The notes under the pieces are model-generated. The model saw only the letters and a list, made by a program, of their open reading frames with translations, did not search any database and was not told where the DNA came from. A stretch of DNA of 64,000 nt from Oliverpabstia intestinalis (lineage in GTDB: Bacteria > Bacillota > Clostridia > Lachnospirales > Lachnospiraceae). The DNA lies in assembly GCF_009696065.1 (NCBI RefSeq), contig NZ_VUMS01000001.1, positions 147,529 to 211,528 of the forward strand. Direction: 5' to 3'. Numbering within the stretch: position 1 is the first letter of the stretch; each line of letters begins with the position of its first letter. The position numbers were made by a program, and so were the translations under genes. Below are positions 53,884-63,389 of the stretch, piece by piece.

Positions 53884-55872
53884 GTGCAGAGAATAGGAGT
53901 ATTTGTCTGTCATTGCGGAAGTAATATCGCAGCAACGGTAGACGTGAAAAGAGTAGCAGAGATGGCTCTTATGGAGCCGGGTGTTGTTCATGCAGAAGAC
54001 TATCAGTATATGTGTTCCGAAGCCGGACAGGCCCTGATCGCAAAAGCGATCGAAGAAAAACAGCTGACAGGACTGGTAATCTGTTCCTGTTCCCCACGTA
54101 TGCATGAGGCAACATTCCGGAAAGCAGCTGAGAGAGCCGGACTGAACCCATACATGGTAGAAATTGCCAACATCCGTGAACATTGTTCCTGGATCCATAA
54201 AGATATGGAAGAGGCAACAAAAAAAGCTGTGATCCTGATGAGAGCAGCAGTAGCAAAAGTAAACCTGAACACACCGCTGCAGCCGGGCGAAAGCCTTGTA
54301 ACAAAACGTGCACTGGTTATCGGTGGCGGTATCGCAGGTATCCAGACAGCTCTGGATATTGCAGATGCAGGTTATGAAGTAGATATCGTTGAGAAAGAGC
54401 CAAGTATCGGCGGAAGAATGTCCCAGCTGGACAAAACCTTCCCGACTCTGGACTGTTCTGCATGTATCCTGACACCAAAGATGGTGGAAGCTGCAGCTCA
54501 CGAAAAAATTAATATTTATACATACAGTGAAGTAGAAAAAGTATCCGGTTTTGTAGGCGACTTTACGGTTGATATCCGTAAAAAAGCAAGAAGCGTTGAT
54601 ATGGACAAATGTACCGGATGTGGCGTATGTCAGGAAAAATGTCCTTCCAAGAAAGCACCAAGCGAATTCAACCGCGGTCTGAATAACAGAAGTGCGATCT
54701 ACACACCATTTGCTCAGGCAATCCCGAATGTACCGGTAATCGACCGTGAACACTGTATCAAGTTCAAAACCGGAAAATGTGGTGTATGTTCTAAAGTATG
54801 TCAGGCAGGTGCCATCGACTACGATCAGAAAGACGAGATTGTAACAGAAAAATACGGTGCAATCGTAGTTGCAACCGGATTTGACATCATCAAACTGGAT
54901 AACTACGACGAATATGCTTACAGCCAGAGTAAGGATGTTATCACATCTCTGGAACTGGAACGTATCATGAATGCAGCAGGTCCTACAAGCGGACATCTGG
55001 AACGTCTTTCTGACGGAAAAGCTCCGAAGGAAATCGTGTTCATCCAGTGTGTGGGAAGCCGTTGCTCTGATGACAGAGGAAAGAGCTACTGCTCCAAGAT
55101 CTGTTGTATGTATACAGCAAAACATGCAATGCTGATCCGTGATAAATATCCGGATGTAAATGTAACTGTCTTCTATATTGATGTACGTACTCCTGGTAAG
55201 AACTTCGATGAGTTCTACAGAAGAGCCGTAGAACAGTATGGAGTAAATTATATCAAAGGTCAGGTAGGAAAAGTGATTCCTCAGCCAGACGGAAAACTGC
55301 TGGTACAGGGATCTGACCTGTTAGATAACAAACAGATCCTGAAAGAAGCAGATATGGTTGTTCTGGCAGCAGCCATCGAACCGAACCCTGATGTTCGTAA
55401 GATTGCAACTATGCTGACAGCAAGTATCGATACCAACAACTTCCTGACAGAAGCTCATGCAAAACTCCGTCCGGTAGAATCACCGACAGCAGGTATCTTC
55501 CTGTCCGGTGTATGCCAGGGACCGAAAGATATTCCGGAAACTGTAGCACAGGCCGGCGCAGCTGCTGTAAAAGCCATCGGACTGTTGGCAAAAGACAAAC
55601 TGATGACCAATCCGTGTACCGCAAAACCGGATGAAACTCTGTGTAACGGATGTTCTACCTGTGCAAATGTGTGTCCTTACGGAGCAATCACATACGAAGA
55701 TAAAGAAATTTTTGACCACGGTATCCGTGAGACCCGCCGCGTAGCTCAGGTTAATAGCGCACTGTGCCAGGGTTGTGGTGCTTGTACCGTAGCCTGCCCA
55801 TCCGGAGCGATGGATCTGCAGGGATTCTCTAACAGACAGATTATAGCGGAGGTAGATGCAATATGTCGATAG
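53884..55872 (+). CDS. hdrA: Heterodisulfide reductase subunit A-like FAD/iron-sulfur protein
   Basis: The start is GTG at 53884, 8 nt after GGAGG. The 662-aa flavoprotein has an N-terminal CHCGSN segment, an FAD-binding G147-G-G-x-x-G152, an inserted ferredoxin-like CTGCGVCQEKCP, further cysteines (CGVCSKVCQAG; CVGSR; CSKICC), and two C-terminal [4Fe-4S] sites starting at C587 and C628. HdrA is the electron-bifurcating flavin subunit in methanogens; by homology it can send one electron to ferredoxin and one to HdrB. It overlaps the flxD start by 10 nt. Confidence 0.95.
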   Translation: MQRIGVFVCHCGSNIAATVDVKRVAEMALMEPGVVHAEDYQYMCSEAGQALIAKAIEEKQLTGLVICSCSPRMHEATFRKAAERAGLNPYMVEIANIREHCSWIHKDMEEATKKAVILMRAAVAKVNLNTPLQPGESLVTKRALVIGGGIAGIQTALDIADAGYEVDIVEKEPSIGGRMSQLDKTFPTLDCSACILTPKMVEAAAHEKINIYTYSEVEKVSGFVGDFTVDIRKKARSVDMDKCTGCGVCQEKCPSKKAPSEFNRGLNNRSAIYTPFAQAIPNVPVIDREHCIKFKTGKCGVCSKVCQAGAIDYDQKDEIVTEKYGAIVVATGFDIIKLDNYDEYAYSQSKDVITSLELERIMNAAGPTSGHLERLSDGKAPKEIVFIQCVGSRCSDDRGKSYCSKICCMYTAKHAMLIRDKYPDVNVTVFYIDVRTPGKNFDEFYRRAVEQYGVNYIKGQVGKVIPQPDGKLLVQGSDLLDNKQILKEADMVVLAAAIEPNPDVRKIATMLTASIDTNNFLTEAHAKLRPVESPTAGIFLSGVCQGPKDIPETVAQAGAAAVKAIGLLAKDKLMTNPCTAKPDETLCNGCSTCANVCPYGAITYEDKEIFDHGIRETRRVAQVNSALCQGCGACTVACPSGAMDLQGFSNRQIIAEVDAICR

Positions 55873-56306
55873 AAGCAAAAGAAGAATTCAGACCGAAAAT
55901 TGTAGCGTTCTGCTGTAACTGGTGCAGTTATGCAGGAGCCGATCTGGCCGGAAGCAGCCGTCTGAGCTACCCGGCAGATGTAAAAATCATTCGTGTACCT
56001 TGTTCCTGCCGTGTCAATCCAATGTTCATCCTGCGTGCTTTTGAAAAAGGTGCAGACGGCGTGATCATGTGTGGATGCCACCCGGGTGACTGCCATTACA
56101 GCACCGGTAACTATTACGCAAGAAGACGTATGACACTGCTGTTCTCCATGCTGGATTATATCGGTGTGGAAAACGGACGTACTCGTGTAGAATGGGTATC
56201 TGCAGCAGAGGGTGTAAAATTCTCTACAACAATGAATGAGTTCGTAGAAAAAATCTACTCTCTTGGTAAGAACGTAAGATTGGAGGATATAAGATGCAGG
56301 AATTAA
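55863..56306 (+). CDS. flxD: MvhD/FlxD-type [2Fe-2S] linker protein
   Basis: The 147-aa protein matches MvhD: FCCNWCSYAGAD (C17, C18, C21), RVPCSCRVNP and MCGCHPGDCHY. MvhD-type subunits pass electrons from a hydrogenase or the Flx oxidoreductase to HdrA. It overlaps hdrA and the next gene. No hydrogenase genes are here, so the Flx subunits are the likely donors. Confidence 0.93.
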   Translation: MSIEAKEEFRPKIVAFCCNWCSYAGADLAGSSRLSYPADVKIIRVPCSCRVNPMFILRAFEKGADGVIMCGCHPGDCHYSTGNYYARRRMTLLFSMLDYIGVENGRTRVEWVSAAEGVKFSTTMNEFVEKIYSLGKNVRLEDIRCRN

Positions 56307-57268
56307 TCAACCGTGCGAAAGAACTGCTGGCAGACGGAACAGTAGCCCGGGTTCTTGGCTGGAAAGCCGGAGACCTGCCTTACAATCCGGAACCTGCGTA
56401 CTTTGAGACAGAAGAATCTCTGAAAGATTTCGTATATAACGGATTCTGCGGAGCTAACTTAAGTAAATATATGATCGAAGCTTCCAAACTGGAAGGAAAG
56501 ACCATGGTATGTCTGAAACCCTGTGATACTTACAGCTTCAACCAGCTGATCAAAGAGCACAGAGTAGACAGAGACAAAGCCTACATCGTTGGTGTGGGAT
56601 GTAAAGGAAAACTGGATATCGAAAAGATCAAAAAACAGGGAATCAAAGGTATTCAGTCCATTCAGGGTGCCGAGATCACAGACGATGCCGAGACACTGAC
56701 AATCCAGACTATCTACGGTGAGAAGACATGTGCTTACAAAGACGGTATGCTGGAAAGATGTCATGTATGTAAAGGCAAAGAACATCAGATCTATGACGAG
56801 ATCATCGGCGAGTCCAAGGACACCAAAGATGCAGATCGTTTTGATGAAGTAAGAAGAATCGAAGCTATGAGACCGGAAGAAAAATTTGCTTTCTTCCAGA
56901 GCGAGCTGAGCAAATGTATCCGTTGTAACGCCTGCAGAAATGTATGTCCGGCATGCAGCTGCAGAAAATGTGTTTTTGACAGCAATAAATTTGACAGTTC
57001 CCAGAAAGCAAATGTGGACTCTTTTGAAGAGAAGATGTTCCATATCATCCGTGCTTTCCATGTAGCCGGAAGATGTACAGACTGTGGTGAGTGCAGCAGA
57101 GTATGTCCACAGGGTATCCCGCTTCACCTGTTCAACCGCAAATTTATCAAAGATATCGATGAACTGTATGGAGAATATCAGGCCGGTGAAGATACCGATT
57201 CCAAAGGACCGCTGACAAACTTCACATTTGACGATGCGGAACCGAGTATCGTAACAGAAAGGGGATAA
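56294..57268 (+). CDS. flxC: FlxC-like iron-sulfur protein
   Basis: The 324-aa protein has an N-terminal half resembling a coenzyme F420 hydrogenase beta-type fold (MVCLKPCDTYSFNQLI; YIVGVGCKGKLDI). The C-terminal half carries two [4Fe-4S] motifs starting at C208 (CIRCNACRNVCP, then CSCRKC) and C261 (CTDCGECSRVCP). Position next to flxD, flxB and flxA matches the FlxABCD set of Desulfovibrio. The C/B assignment rests on order and could be swapped. Confidence 0.8.
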   Translation: MQELINRAKELLADGTVARVLGWKAGDLPYNPEPAYFETEESLKDFVYNGFCGANLSKYMIEASKLEGKTMVCLKPCDTYSFNQLIKEHRVDRDKAYIVGVGCKGKLDIEKIKKQGIKGIQSIQGAEITDDAETLTIQTIYGEKTCAYKDGMLERCHVCKGKEHQIYDEIIGESKDTKDADRFDEVRRIEAMRPEEKFAFFQSELSKCIRCNACRNVCPACSCRKCVFDSNKFDSSQKANVDSFEEKMFHIIRAFHVAGRCTDCGECSRVCPQGIPLHLFNRKFIKDIDELYGEYQAGEDTDSKGPLTNFTFDDAEPSIVTERG

Positions 57269-57271
57269 TGT

Positions 57272-58312
57272 ATGTATAAGATAGCAAAAGAAAATCTGTC
57301 GGCATTATTCCAGAGTATTGCCGAGAATCAGGAATTATATCTGCCGGTAGAAGTAAGCGGACAGGTGAACTATAAAGCATGGACTCCGGATGCAAAAGTA
57401 TCCCTGGAGACCCTGAAAACAGTAAAATCTCCCAAAGATGCATTCTTCCCACAGAGTGAAAATCTGTATACTGTACAGAGAGACGGAAAGAAACTGAGCA
57501 TCCAGCCGGAAGCGCTGAAAGAGCAGAAGTTTGTAGTATTTGGTATGAAAGCCTGTGATATCCAGGGTGTGAAAGTTCTGGATAACGTATTCTTAAGTGA
57601 TCCTGTCGACAGCTTCTACGCTGCAAGAAGAGAACACGGAACCATCGTTGCCATGGCATGTCATGAGCCGGAAGAATCCTGCTTCTGTAAAGTATTCGGC
57701 ATCGACTGTGCAGAACCTGCAGCAGATGTGGCTACCTGGATGGTAGACGGCGAACTGTACTGGAAAGCCCTGACTGACAAGGGGGAGGCACTGACCAAAG
57801 CAGTAGAAAGCCTCCTGACAGAAGCTGACGGCACAGATGCAGAAAAACTGGAAACAGAAAAAACTGCTATTCGTGCGATCGTAGAAAAACTGCCATATTC
57901 CGATCTGTCTCTGGAAGGATGGAACGGAGATGCACTGACAGAAAAGTTCAACTCCCCTGTATGGGAAGAACTGTATAAACCATGTCTGGCATGTGGTACC
58001 TGTACCTTCGTATGTCCGACCTGCCAGTGCTACGATATCAAAGATTATGACACCGGACATGGTGTAAAGAGATACCGCTGCTGGGATTCCTGTATGTACT
58101 CCGATTTCACCATGATGGCGCATGGAAATAACCGTACCAGCCAGCTGCAGAGATTCCGTCAGAGATTCATGCACAAACTGGTATATTACCCTGCAAACAA
58201 CAACGGCATGTACTCCTGTGTGGGATGTGGCCGCTGCGTGGAAAAATGTCCGGCATCCTTAAATATTGTAAAAGTAATCAAAGCATTTGAAAAACAGGGA
58301 GGTGACAAATAA
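57272..58312 (+). CDS. flxB: FlxB-like iron-sulfur protein (hydrogenase beta-subunit type)
   Basis: The 346-aa protein resembles the iron-sulfur beta subunit of sulfhydrogenase-type enzymes (FVVFGMKACDIQGVKVLD; MACHEPEESCFCKVFG). Two [4Fe-4S] motifs start at C238 (CLACGTCTFVCPTCQC) and C316 (CVGCGRCVEKCP). It probably wires the FlxA flavin to FlxC/FlxD. The stop overlaps the flxA start by one base. Confidence 0.82.
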   Translation: MYKIAKENLSALFQSIAENQELYLPVEVSGQVNYKAWTPDAKVSLETLKTVKSPKDAFFPQSENLYTVQRDGKKLSIQPEALKEQKFVVFGMKACDIQGVKVLDNVFLSDPVDSFYAARREHGTIVAMACHEPEESCFCKVFGIDCAEPAADVATWMVDGELYWKALTDKGEALTKAVESLLTEADGTDAEKLETEKTAIRAIVEKLPYSDLSLEGWNGDALTEKFNSPVWEELYKPCLACGTCTFVCPTCQCYDIKDYDTGHGVKRYRCWDSCMYSDFTMMAHGNNRTSQLQRFRQRFMHKLVYYPANNNGMYSCVGCGRCVEKCPASLNIVKVIKAFEKQGGDK

Positions 58313-59166
58313 TGAGCGAATGTACCTGTCATAAAAATTACACGCTGGATACCCTGATCCCTCAGGTTGGTATCATCACAGATATCCGTCAGGAGACACC
58401 GGATGTAAAAACATTCCGTGTCAACGCTCCGGAAGGAGGAAAATTATTTGAACATATGCCGGGTCAGTGTGCCATGGTATGTGCACCGGGTGTAAGTGAA
58501 GGTATGTTTTCCATTACTTCTTCACCGACCAATAAAGAGTACCAGGAATTCAGTATTAAGAAATGTGGTATGCTTACCGACTACCTGCACAGCCTGCAGG
58601 TAGGTGATGAGATCACAGTCCGCGGACCGTACGGAAACCATTTTCCGGTAGAAACCGAATTAAAGGGTAAAAACCTGCTGTTTATTGCCGGCGGTATCGG
58701 TCTGGCACCACTTCGTTCTGTAATCAACTACGTACTGGATAACCGTGAGAACTACGGAACTGTAGATATCCTTTACGGATCCCGTTCCGCTGACGATCTG
58801 GTTCAGTTAAAAGAGATCCAGGAAGTGTGGATGAAAGCAGAAGGCGTAAACGTATATCTGACCATCGACCGTGAACAGGAAGGCTGGGACGGTCATGTAG
58901 GATTTGTTCCGACTTATCTGAAAGAGATCGGATTCGACACTGACAAAGTAGCTCTGGTCTGCGGACCGCCAATCATGATCAAATTTGTTCTGGCTGGTCT
59001 TCAGGAAATGGGATTCACCAAAGAACAGGTGTACACAACCCTGGAGCTTCGTATGAAATGTGGTGTTGGTAAATGCGGACGTTGCAATATCGGATCCAAG
59101 TACGTATGTAAAGACGGCCCGGTATTCCGATTTGATGAAATCGACGAATTACCTAACGAGTATTAA
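58312..59166 (+). CDS. flxA: FlxA-like NAD(P)H-binding flavin reductase subunit
   Basis: The 284-aa protein has a ferredoxin-NADP reductase fold: FAD segment GMFSITSSP, NAD-binding LFIAGGIGLAPLRSV and CGPPIMIKFVL. A C-terminal cysteine group (CGVGKCGRCNIG...C) is typical of the [2Fe-2S] cluster in PyrK-like subunits. It is the expected entry point for NADH into the Hdr complex. Confidence 0.9.
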   Translation: MSECTCHKNYTLDTLIPQVGIITDIRQETPDVKTFRVNAPEGGKLFEHMPGQCAMVCAPGVSEGMFSITSSPTNKEYQEFSIKKCGMLTDYLHSLQVGDEITVRGPYGNHFPVETELKGKNLLFIAGGIGLAPLRSVINYVLDNRENYGTVDILYGSRSADDLVQLKEIQEVWMKAEGVNVYLTIDREQEGWDGHVGFVPTYLKEIGFDTDKVALVCGPPIMIKFVLAGLQEMGFTKEQVYTTLELRMKCGVGKCGRCNIGSKYVCKDGPVFRFDEIDELPNEY

Positions 59167-59186
59167 GAAAGGACTGGTACCGACAA

Positions 59187-59861
59187 ATGGAAAAAATGGT
59201 AAATGTATATTTTTTCGGTAAAAAATATAGTGTGCCTGCAGAACTGACAATTATGACAGCTATGGAGTATGCCGGTTACACTCTGAAAAGAGGATGTGGA
59301 TGCCGTCATGGTTTCTGCGGAGCCTGCGCAACAATCTACAGAATCAAGGGTGACAATGAGCTGAAAACCTGTCTGGCCTGTCAGACACAGGTTCAGGAAG
59401 GCATGTATGTGGCAAGTATCCCATTCTTCCCGACCGATAAGAGAACATACGATATCGAAGAGATCAAACCGAATGCTCAGATCATGATGGAACTGTATCC
59501 GGAAATCTACAGCTGTATCGGATGTAACGCATGTACAAAAGCATGTACACAGGATCTGAATGTTATGCAGTATATCGCATATGCACAGAGAGGTGAACTG
59601 GAGAAATGTGCAGAAGAATCCTTTGACTGTGTAAGCTGCGGATGCTGTTCTGTAAGATGCCCGGCTGGTATTTCTCATCCGATGGTAGGTCTTCTGGCAA
59701 GACGTCTCACAGGAAAATATATTGCACCGGAAGCAAAACATCTGACAAAGAGAGTGGAAGAGATCCACGAAGGTGCTTACGATGACCTGATCGAGAAGAT
59801 CATGCAGAAACCGATCACAGAAATGGAAGAACTTTACAACAACAGAGATATTGAGAAATAG
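59187..59861 (+). CDS. Fumarate reductase iron-sulfur subunit, soluble type
   Basis: The 224-aa protein has an N-terminal [2Fe-2S] ferredoxin domain (C39, C44, C47, C62) and two [4Fe-4S] motifs starting at C110 (CIGCNACTKAC) and C148 (CVSCGCCSVRCP). The third cluster is [4Fe-4S]-like rather than the [3Fe-4S] of quinone-linked SdhB/FrdB. There is no SdhC/D anchor gene nearby. This resembles the N-terminal part of methanogen thiol:fumarate reductase TfrB, with the HdrB-like part supplied by the separate hdrB gene. Start at 59187 or 59196. Confidence 0.85.
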   Translation: MEKMVNVYFFGKKYSVPAELTIMTAMEYAGYTLKRGCGCRHGFCGACATIYRIKGDNELKTCLACQTQVQEGMYVASIPFFPTDKRTYDIEEIKPNAQIMMELYPEIYSCIGCNACTKACTQDLNVMQYIAYAQRGELEKCAEESFDCVSCGCCSVRCPAGISHPMVGLLARRLTGKYIAPEAKHLTKRVEEIHEGAYDDLIEKIMQKPITEMEELYNNRDIEK

Positions 59862-59874
59862 GAGGGCGTAAAAT

Positions 59875-61485
59875 ATGTATGCACCATATCCGGAAAATAT
59901 GATGGAATCTATCAAAAAGGTAGAGGCTACAAGAGCACAGCGTATGGCAACAGAGCCAAGACGTCTGACAGCAGACGAAAAAGACGCTCTTTTGAAAAAA
60001 TTCCATCCAGATTATAACCCAGACGCATTTGCTGAGATCAAAGTTGGACCGAACAAAGGTCAGAAAGCTCCTCTGGAGCTGGCTGATATGCTTCATTCCA
60101 CAAGCCGCCTGATGACTGACAATGTAGATCTTACAAAAGTAGACTACGATGTAGATGTACTTGTTATCGGTGGTGGTGGAGCAGGTTCTTCCTGTGCTAT
60201 CGAAGCACACAAAGCAGGTGCAAACGTAATGATCGTTACAAAACTGCGTATTGGTGATGCCAACACCATGATGGCTGAAGGCGGAATCCAGGCAGCAGAC
60301 AAAGAAAATGACTCACCGGTACAGCATTATCTGGACTGTTTCGGTGGCGGACATTTTGCTGCAAAACCAGAACTGGTAAAAAGACTGGTTATGGAAGCTC
60401 CGGATGCTATCAAATGGCTGAACGAGCTGGGTGTTGAATTTGACAAACAGGCAGACGGAACTATGGTAACTACCCATGGTGGCGGAACTTCCAGAAAGAG
60501 AATGCATGCTGCAAAGGACTACTCCGGAGCAGAGATCATGCGTACTCTGCGTGATGAAGTGATCAACCGTGCAATCCCGGTTGTTGAATTTACATCAGCA
60601 GTAGAACTGATCAAAGATGAAAAAGGTCAAGTTGCAGGAGCTGTTCTTCTGAACATGGAAACAGGTGACTACTCTGTTGCAAGAGCAAAAACAGTAGTTA
60701 TCGCAACCGGTGGTGCAGGAAGAATGCATTATCAGGGATTCCCGACATCCAACCATTACGGTGCAACTGCCGATGGTCTGGTTCTGGGATACAGAGCAGG
60801 TGCTGCCCTGTTATATCAGGATTCTATCCAGTATCATCCGACAGGAGCAATCTACCCGTCACAGATCCTTGGTGCACTGGTAACTGAAAAAGTTCGTTCC
60901 GTTGGTGCACAGCTGGTTAATGCAAACGGTGAAGCTTATATCCATCCGCTGGAGACTCGTGATGTCAATGCATCCGGTGTTATCCGCGAGTGTGAAGAAG
61001 GCCGTGGCGTAGATGTTCCGGGCGGAGCAAAAGGTGTATGGCTGGATACTCCTATGATCGAGATCCTTGGTGGTGAAGGCACCATTGAGAAGAGAATTCC
61101 GGCTATGTTCCGTATGTACATGAACTACGGTATCGATATGAGAAAAGTTCCGATCCTGATCTACCCGACACTGCATTATCAGAACGGTGGTCTGGAAATC
61201 ACAGGAGACGGATTCACAAAAGAAATCCCGAACCTTCTGGTTGCCGGAGAAGCTGCAGGCGGAATCCACGGAAGAAACAGACTGATGGGTAACTCCCTTC
61301 TGGATGTTATCGTATTCGGTAGAAACGCAGGTAAGAAAGCAGCTGCAAAATGCAAAGATGTTGAACTGGGTGAGATGAACCTGGATCATGTAAAAGCGTA
61401 TGATGAGGAACTGAAAGCAGCCGGTGTTGAAACAGATCACGTTTCTCCGTTACTGCTTCCACATTATGCAAGACACGAAAGATAA
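59875..61485 (+). CDS. Fumarate reductase / succinate dehydrogenase flavoprotein subunit
   Basis: The 536-aa protein has a 90-residue N-terminal extension, then FAD-binding G99-G-G-G-A-G104. Active-site landmarks of the FrdA/SdhA family are present: H321 in YHPTG, the likely catalytic R341 in LVTEKVRSVG, and H465/R469 in HGRNRLMGNSL. It reduces fumarate to succinate using electrons from the iron-sulfur subunit 13 nt upstream. It has no signal peptide, unlike periplasmic fumarate reductases. AGGAGG precedes the start. Confidence 0.92.
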   Translation: MYAPYPENMMESIKKVEATRAQRMATEPRRLTADEKDALLKKFHPDYNPDAFAEIKVGPNKGQKAPLELADMLHSTSRLMTDNVDLTKVDYDVDVLVIGGGGAGSSCAIEAHKAGANVMIVTKLRIGDANTMMAEGGIQAADKENDSPVQHYLDCFGGGHFAAKPELVKRLVMEAPDAIKWLNELGVEFDKQADGTMVTTHGGGTSRKRMHAAKDYSGAEIMRTLRDEVINRAIPVVEFTSAVELIKDEKGQVAGAVLLNMETGDYSVARAKTVVIATGGAGRMHYQGFPTSNHYGATADGLVLGYRAGAALLYQDSIQYHPTGAIYPSQILGALVTEKVRSVGAQLVNANGEAYIHPLETRDVNASGVIRECEEGRGVDVPGGAKGVWLDTPMIEILGGEGTIEKRIPAMFRMYMNYGIDMRKVPILIYPTLHYQNGGLEITGDGFTKEIPNLLVAGEAAGGIHGRNRLMGNSLLDVIVFGRNAGKKAAAKCKDVELGEMNLDHVKAYDEELKAAGVETDHVSPLLLPHYARHER

Positions 61486-61508
61486 GAAGCAGACAGGTAA
61501 GAAGGCAT

Positions 61509-61536
61509 ACCAGACGAGGGGAAACTCTCGTCTGGT
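61509..61536 (+). other. Hairpin between fumarate reductase and fumarase genes
   Basis: ACCAGACGAG and CTCGTCTGGT form a perfect 10-bp stem with an 8-nt loop. No T run follows. It sits in the only long gap (140 nt) after hdrB and could be an RNA processing or stability element. Confidence 0.5.
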
Positions 61537-61625
61537 TACCGATACAGGACATTTCAGAGAAATAGAAGATTTTGCTGATCAGACTATTATCTCTGGTTCA
61601 GAAGAATAAAAAGGAGTGGAGTGGA

Positions 61626-62468
61626 ATGCGAGAGATAGACGTAAAGCAGATCACTGATGTAGTGGAAAAGCTTTGTATCGAAGCAAATGAGCATCTTCCG
61701 GAAGATGTAAAATGCGCGATTAAAAACTGTCGTGCCTGTGAAGACGGTGAGATTGCAAAAGGAGTTCTGGACAATATCATCGAGAACTTTGAGATCGCAG
61801 ACAATGAATGTGTACCGATCTGTCAGGATACCGGTATGGCATGTGTATTCCTGGAAATCGGTCAGGACGTACATATGGTAGGCGGAGATCTGGCAGATGC
61901 TATCAATGAAGGAGTTCGCCGCGGATATGACAAAGGATACCTGAGAAAATCCGTTGTCAAAGATCCGGTACGCCGTGGAAACACCGGTGACAATACACCG
62001 GCTATGATCTATACAGAGATCGTTCCGGGAGAAAATATCAAGATTACCGTAGGACCGAAAGGATTCGGAAGCGAAAACATGAGTGCGATCCGTATGTTCA
62101 AACCTTCTCACGGTCTGCAGGGAATCAAGGATTTTATCATTGAGACAGTTGAAACAGCAGGTCCTAACCCATGCCCGCCGATGGTAGTCGGTGTTGGTAT
62201 CGGTGGAACTTTTGATAAAGCAGCCCTTCTGGCCAAGAAAGCTCTGATGAGACCACTGGATTCCTCCAATCCGGATCCGTTCTATGCAGATCTGGAAAAA
62301 GAAATGCTGGAGAAAATCAATGAACTGGGTATCGGACCACAGGGATTTGGCGGAAAGACAACAGCAATCGGACTGAATATCGAGACCATGCCTACCCATA
62401 TCGCAGGTATGCCATGTGCCATCAATATCAACTGTCATGTAACCCGTCACAAAACGGAGGTGATCTAA
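61626..62468 (+). CDS. Class I fumarate hydratase, alpha subunit
   Basis: The ATG at 61626 follows AAGGAGTGG; longer frames have no site. The 280-aa subunit carries the oxygen-sensitive [4Fe-4S] cluster site ([14 protein letters not shown]) and [17 protein letters not shown]. With the next gene it converts malate to fumarate, the substrate of the reductase upstream. L-tartrate dehydratase is a related alternative, but the context favours fumarase. Confidence 0.93.
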   Translation: MREIDVKQITDVVEKLCIEANEHLPEDVKCAIKNCRACEDGEIAKGVLDNIIENFEIADNECVPICQDTGMACVFLEIGQDVHMVGGDLADAINEGVRRGYDKGYLRKSVVKDPVRRGNTGDNTPAMIYTEIVPGENIKITVGPKGFGSENMSAIRMFKPSHGLQGIKDFIIETVETAGPNPCPPMVVGVGIGGTFDKAALLAKKALMRPLDSSNPDPFYADLEKEMLEKINELGIGPQGFGGKTTAIGLNIETMPTHIAGMPCAININCHVTRHKTEVI

Positions 62469-62469
62469 T

Positions 62470-63030
62470 ATGGCTAAGAAGATAACACTGCCTCTTACAG
62501 AGGAACTGGCAAAAACACTTCACGCAGGAGATCAGGTACTGTTAACAGGTACAATCTATACCTCCCGTGATGCAGGACACAAGAGAATGTGTGAAGCACT
62601 GGCAAAAGGAGAGAAGATTCCTTTTGATCCCACAGATGCTACCATCTACTATGTAGGACCGACACCTGCAAAACCAGGTCAGGTTATCGGATCTGCCGGA
62701 CCTACAACCAGTGGCCGTATGGATGCTTATGCACCGACTATGATGTCTGTTGGTGCCCGTGGAATGATCGGTAAAGGTGCCCGTCTGCCGGAAGTAGTAG
62801 ACGCAATGAAAAAATACAGTGGAGTATACTTTGGTGCCATCGGAGGAGCGGGTGCTCTTCTGGCAAAATGTATCAAAAAAGCAGAACTGATTGCTTATGA
62901 AGATCTGGGAGCAGAAGCACTGCGTAAACTGTATGTGGAAGATATGCCGCTGGTTGTTATCATCGACAGTGAAGGAAACAACCTGTATGAAGAGGGAAGA
63001 GCGGAATATTTAAAAGAAAAAAATAAATAA
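62470..63030 (+). CDS. Class I fumarate hydratase, beta subunit
   Basis: The 186-aa subunit corresponds to the C-terminal half of class I fumarases (YYVGPTPAKPGQVIGSAGPT; GVYFGAIGGAGALLAKCI). It starts one nt after the alpha subunit stop, with GGAGG inside the end of that gene. The two-gene form is usual in anaerobes. Confidence 0.94.
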   Translation: MAKKITLPLTEELAKTLHAGDQVLLTGTIYTSRDAGHKRMCEALAKGEKIPFDPTDATIYYVGPTPAKPGQVIGSAGPTTSGRMDAYAPTMMSVGARGMIGKGARLPEVVDAMKKYSGVYFGAIGGAGALLAKCIKKAELIAYEDLGAEALRKLYVEDMPLVVIIDSEGNNLYEEGRAEYLKEKNK

Positions 63031-63056
63031 CTGAAAAGAAATGGAGAAATACTACG

Positions 63057-63380
63057 ATGGATATGGAAATGATTACTGACCTGATGGAAGCCGTGATGAT
63101 TCTTTGCTTCGGACTGTCCTGGCCGATTTCCATCTGGAAATCATGGGTTTCCAGAACTGCGAAAGGAAAGAGCCTTTTCTTTGAGTGCTTTATCTGGATC
63201 GGTTATGTATTCGGTATCGCTCGCAAATTCATGCAACTCGGCATGGGCGTAGAGACCAGTTGGCTGTTTTATCTTGCATGGTTCTTCTATTTTCTAAATA
63301 TAGCTGAAATTACGATCGACATAATTCTTTACTTTAGAAATGTAAAATTAGACAAAGAACGAGACGCAAAACAGGCATAA
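63057..63380 (+). CDS. Small PQ-loop/SemiSWEET-like membrane protein
   Basis: The 107-aa protein has three predicted membrane helices. The segment FGLSWPISIWKSWVSRTAKG resembles a PQ-loop start, with the WP pair in place of PQ, followed by KS and a second helix. SemiSWEET proteins of this size move sugars as dimers. It lies 26 nt after the fumarase beta gene and before the terminator, so it is part of the operon. Transport of a small acid is possible but unproven. Confidence 0.65.
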   Translation: MDMEMITDLMEAVMILCFGLSWPISIWKSWVSRTAKGKSLFFECFIWIGYVFGIARKFMQLGMGVETSWLFYLAWFFYFLNIAEITIDIILYFRNVKLDKERDAKQA

Positions 63381-63389
63381 ACAATGTAG

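Noticed and set aside
53788..55125. 445-aa Cys-rich minus-strand frame
   Set aside because: It lies opposite hdrA; its cysteines arise from the reverse complement of Thr/Ala-rich codons and it has no family features.
61424..61609. 61-aa plus-strand frame between fumarate reductase and fumarase
   Set aside because: It starts inside the flavoprotein gene and runs through a hairpin; no ribosome site and no family resemblance.
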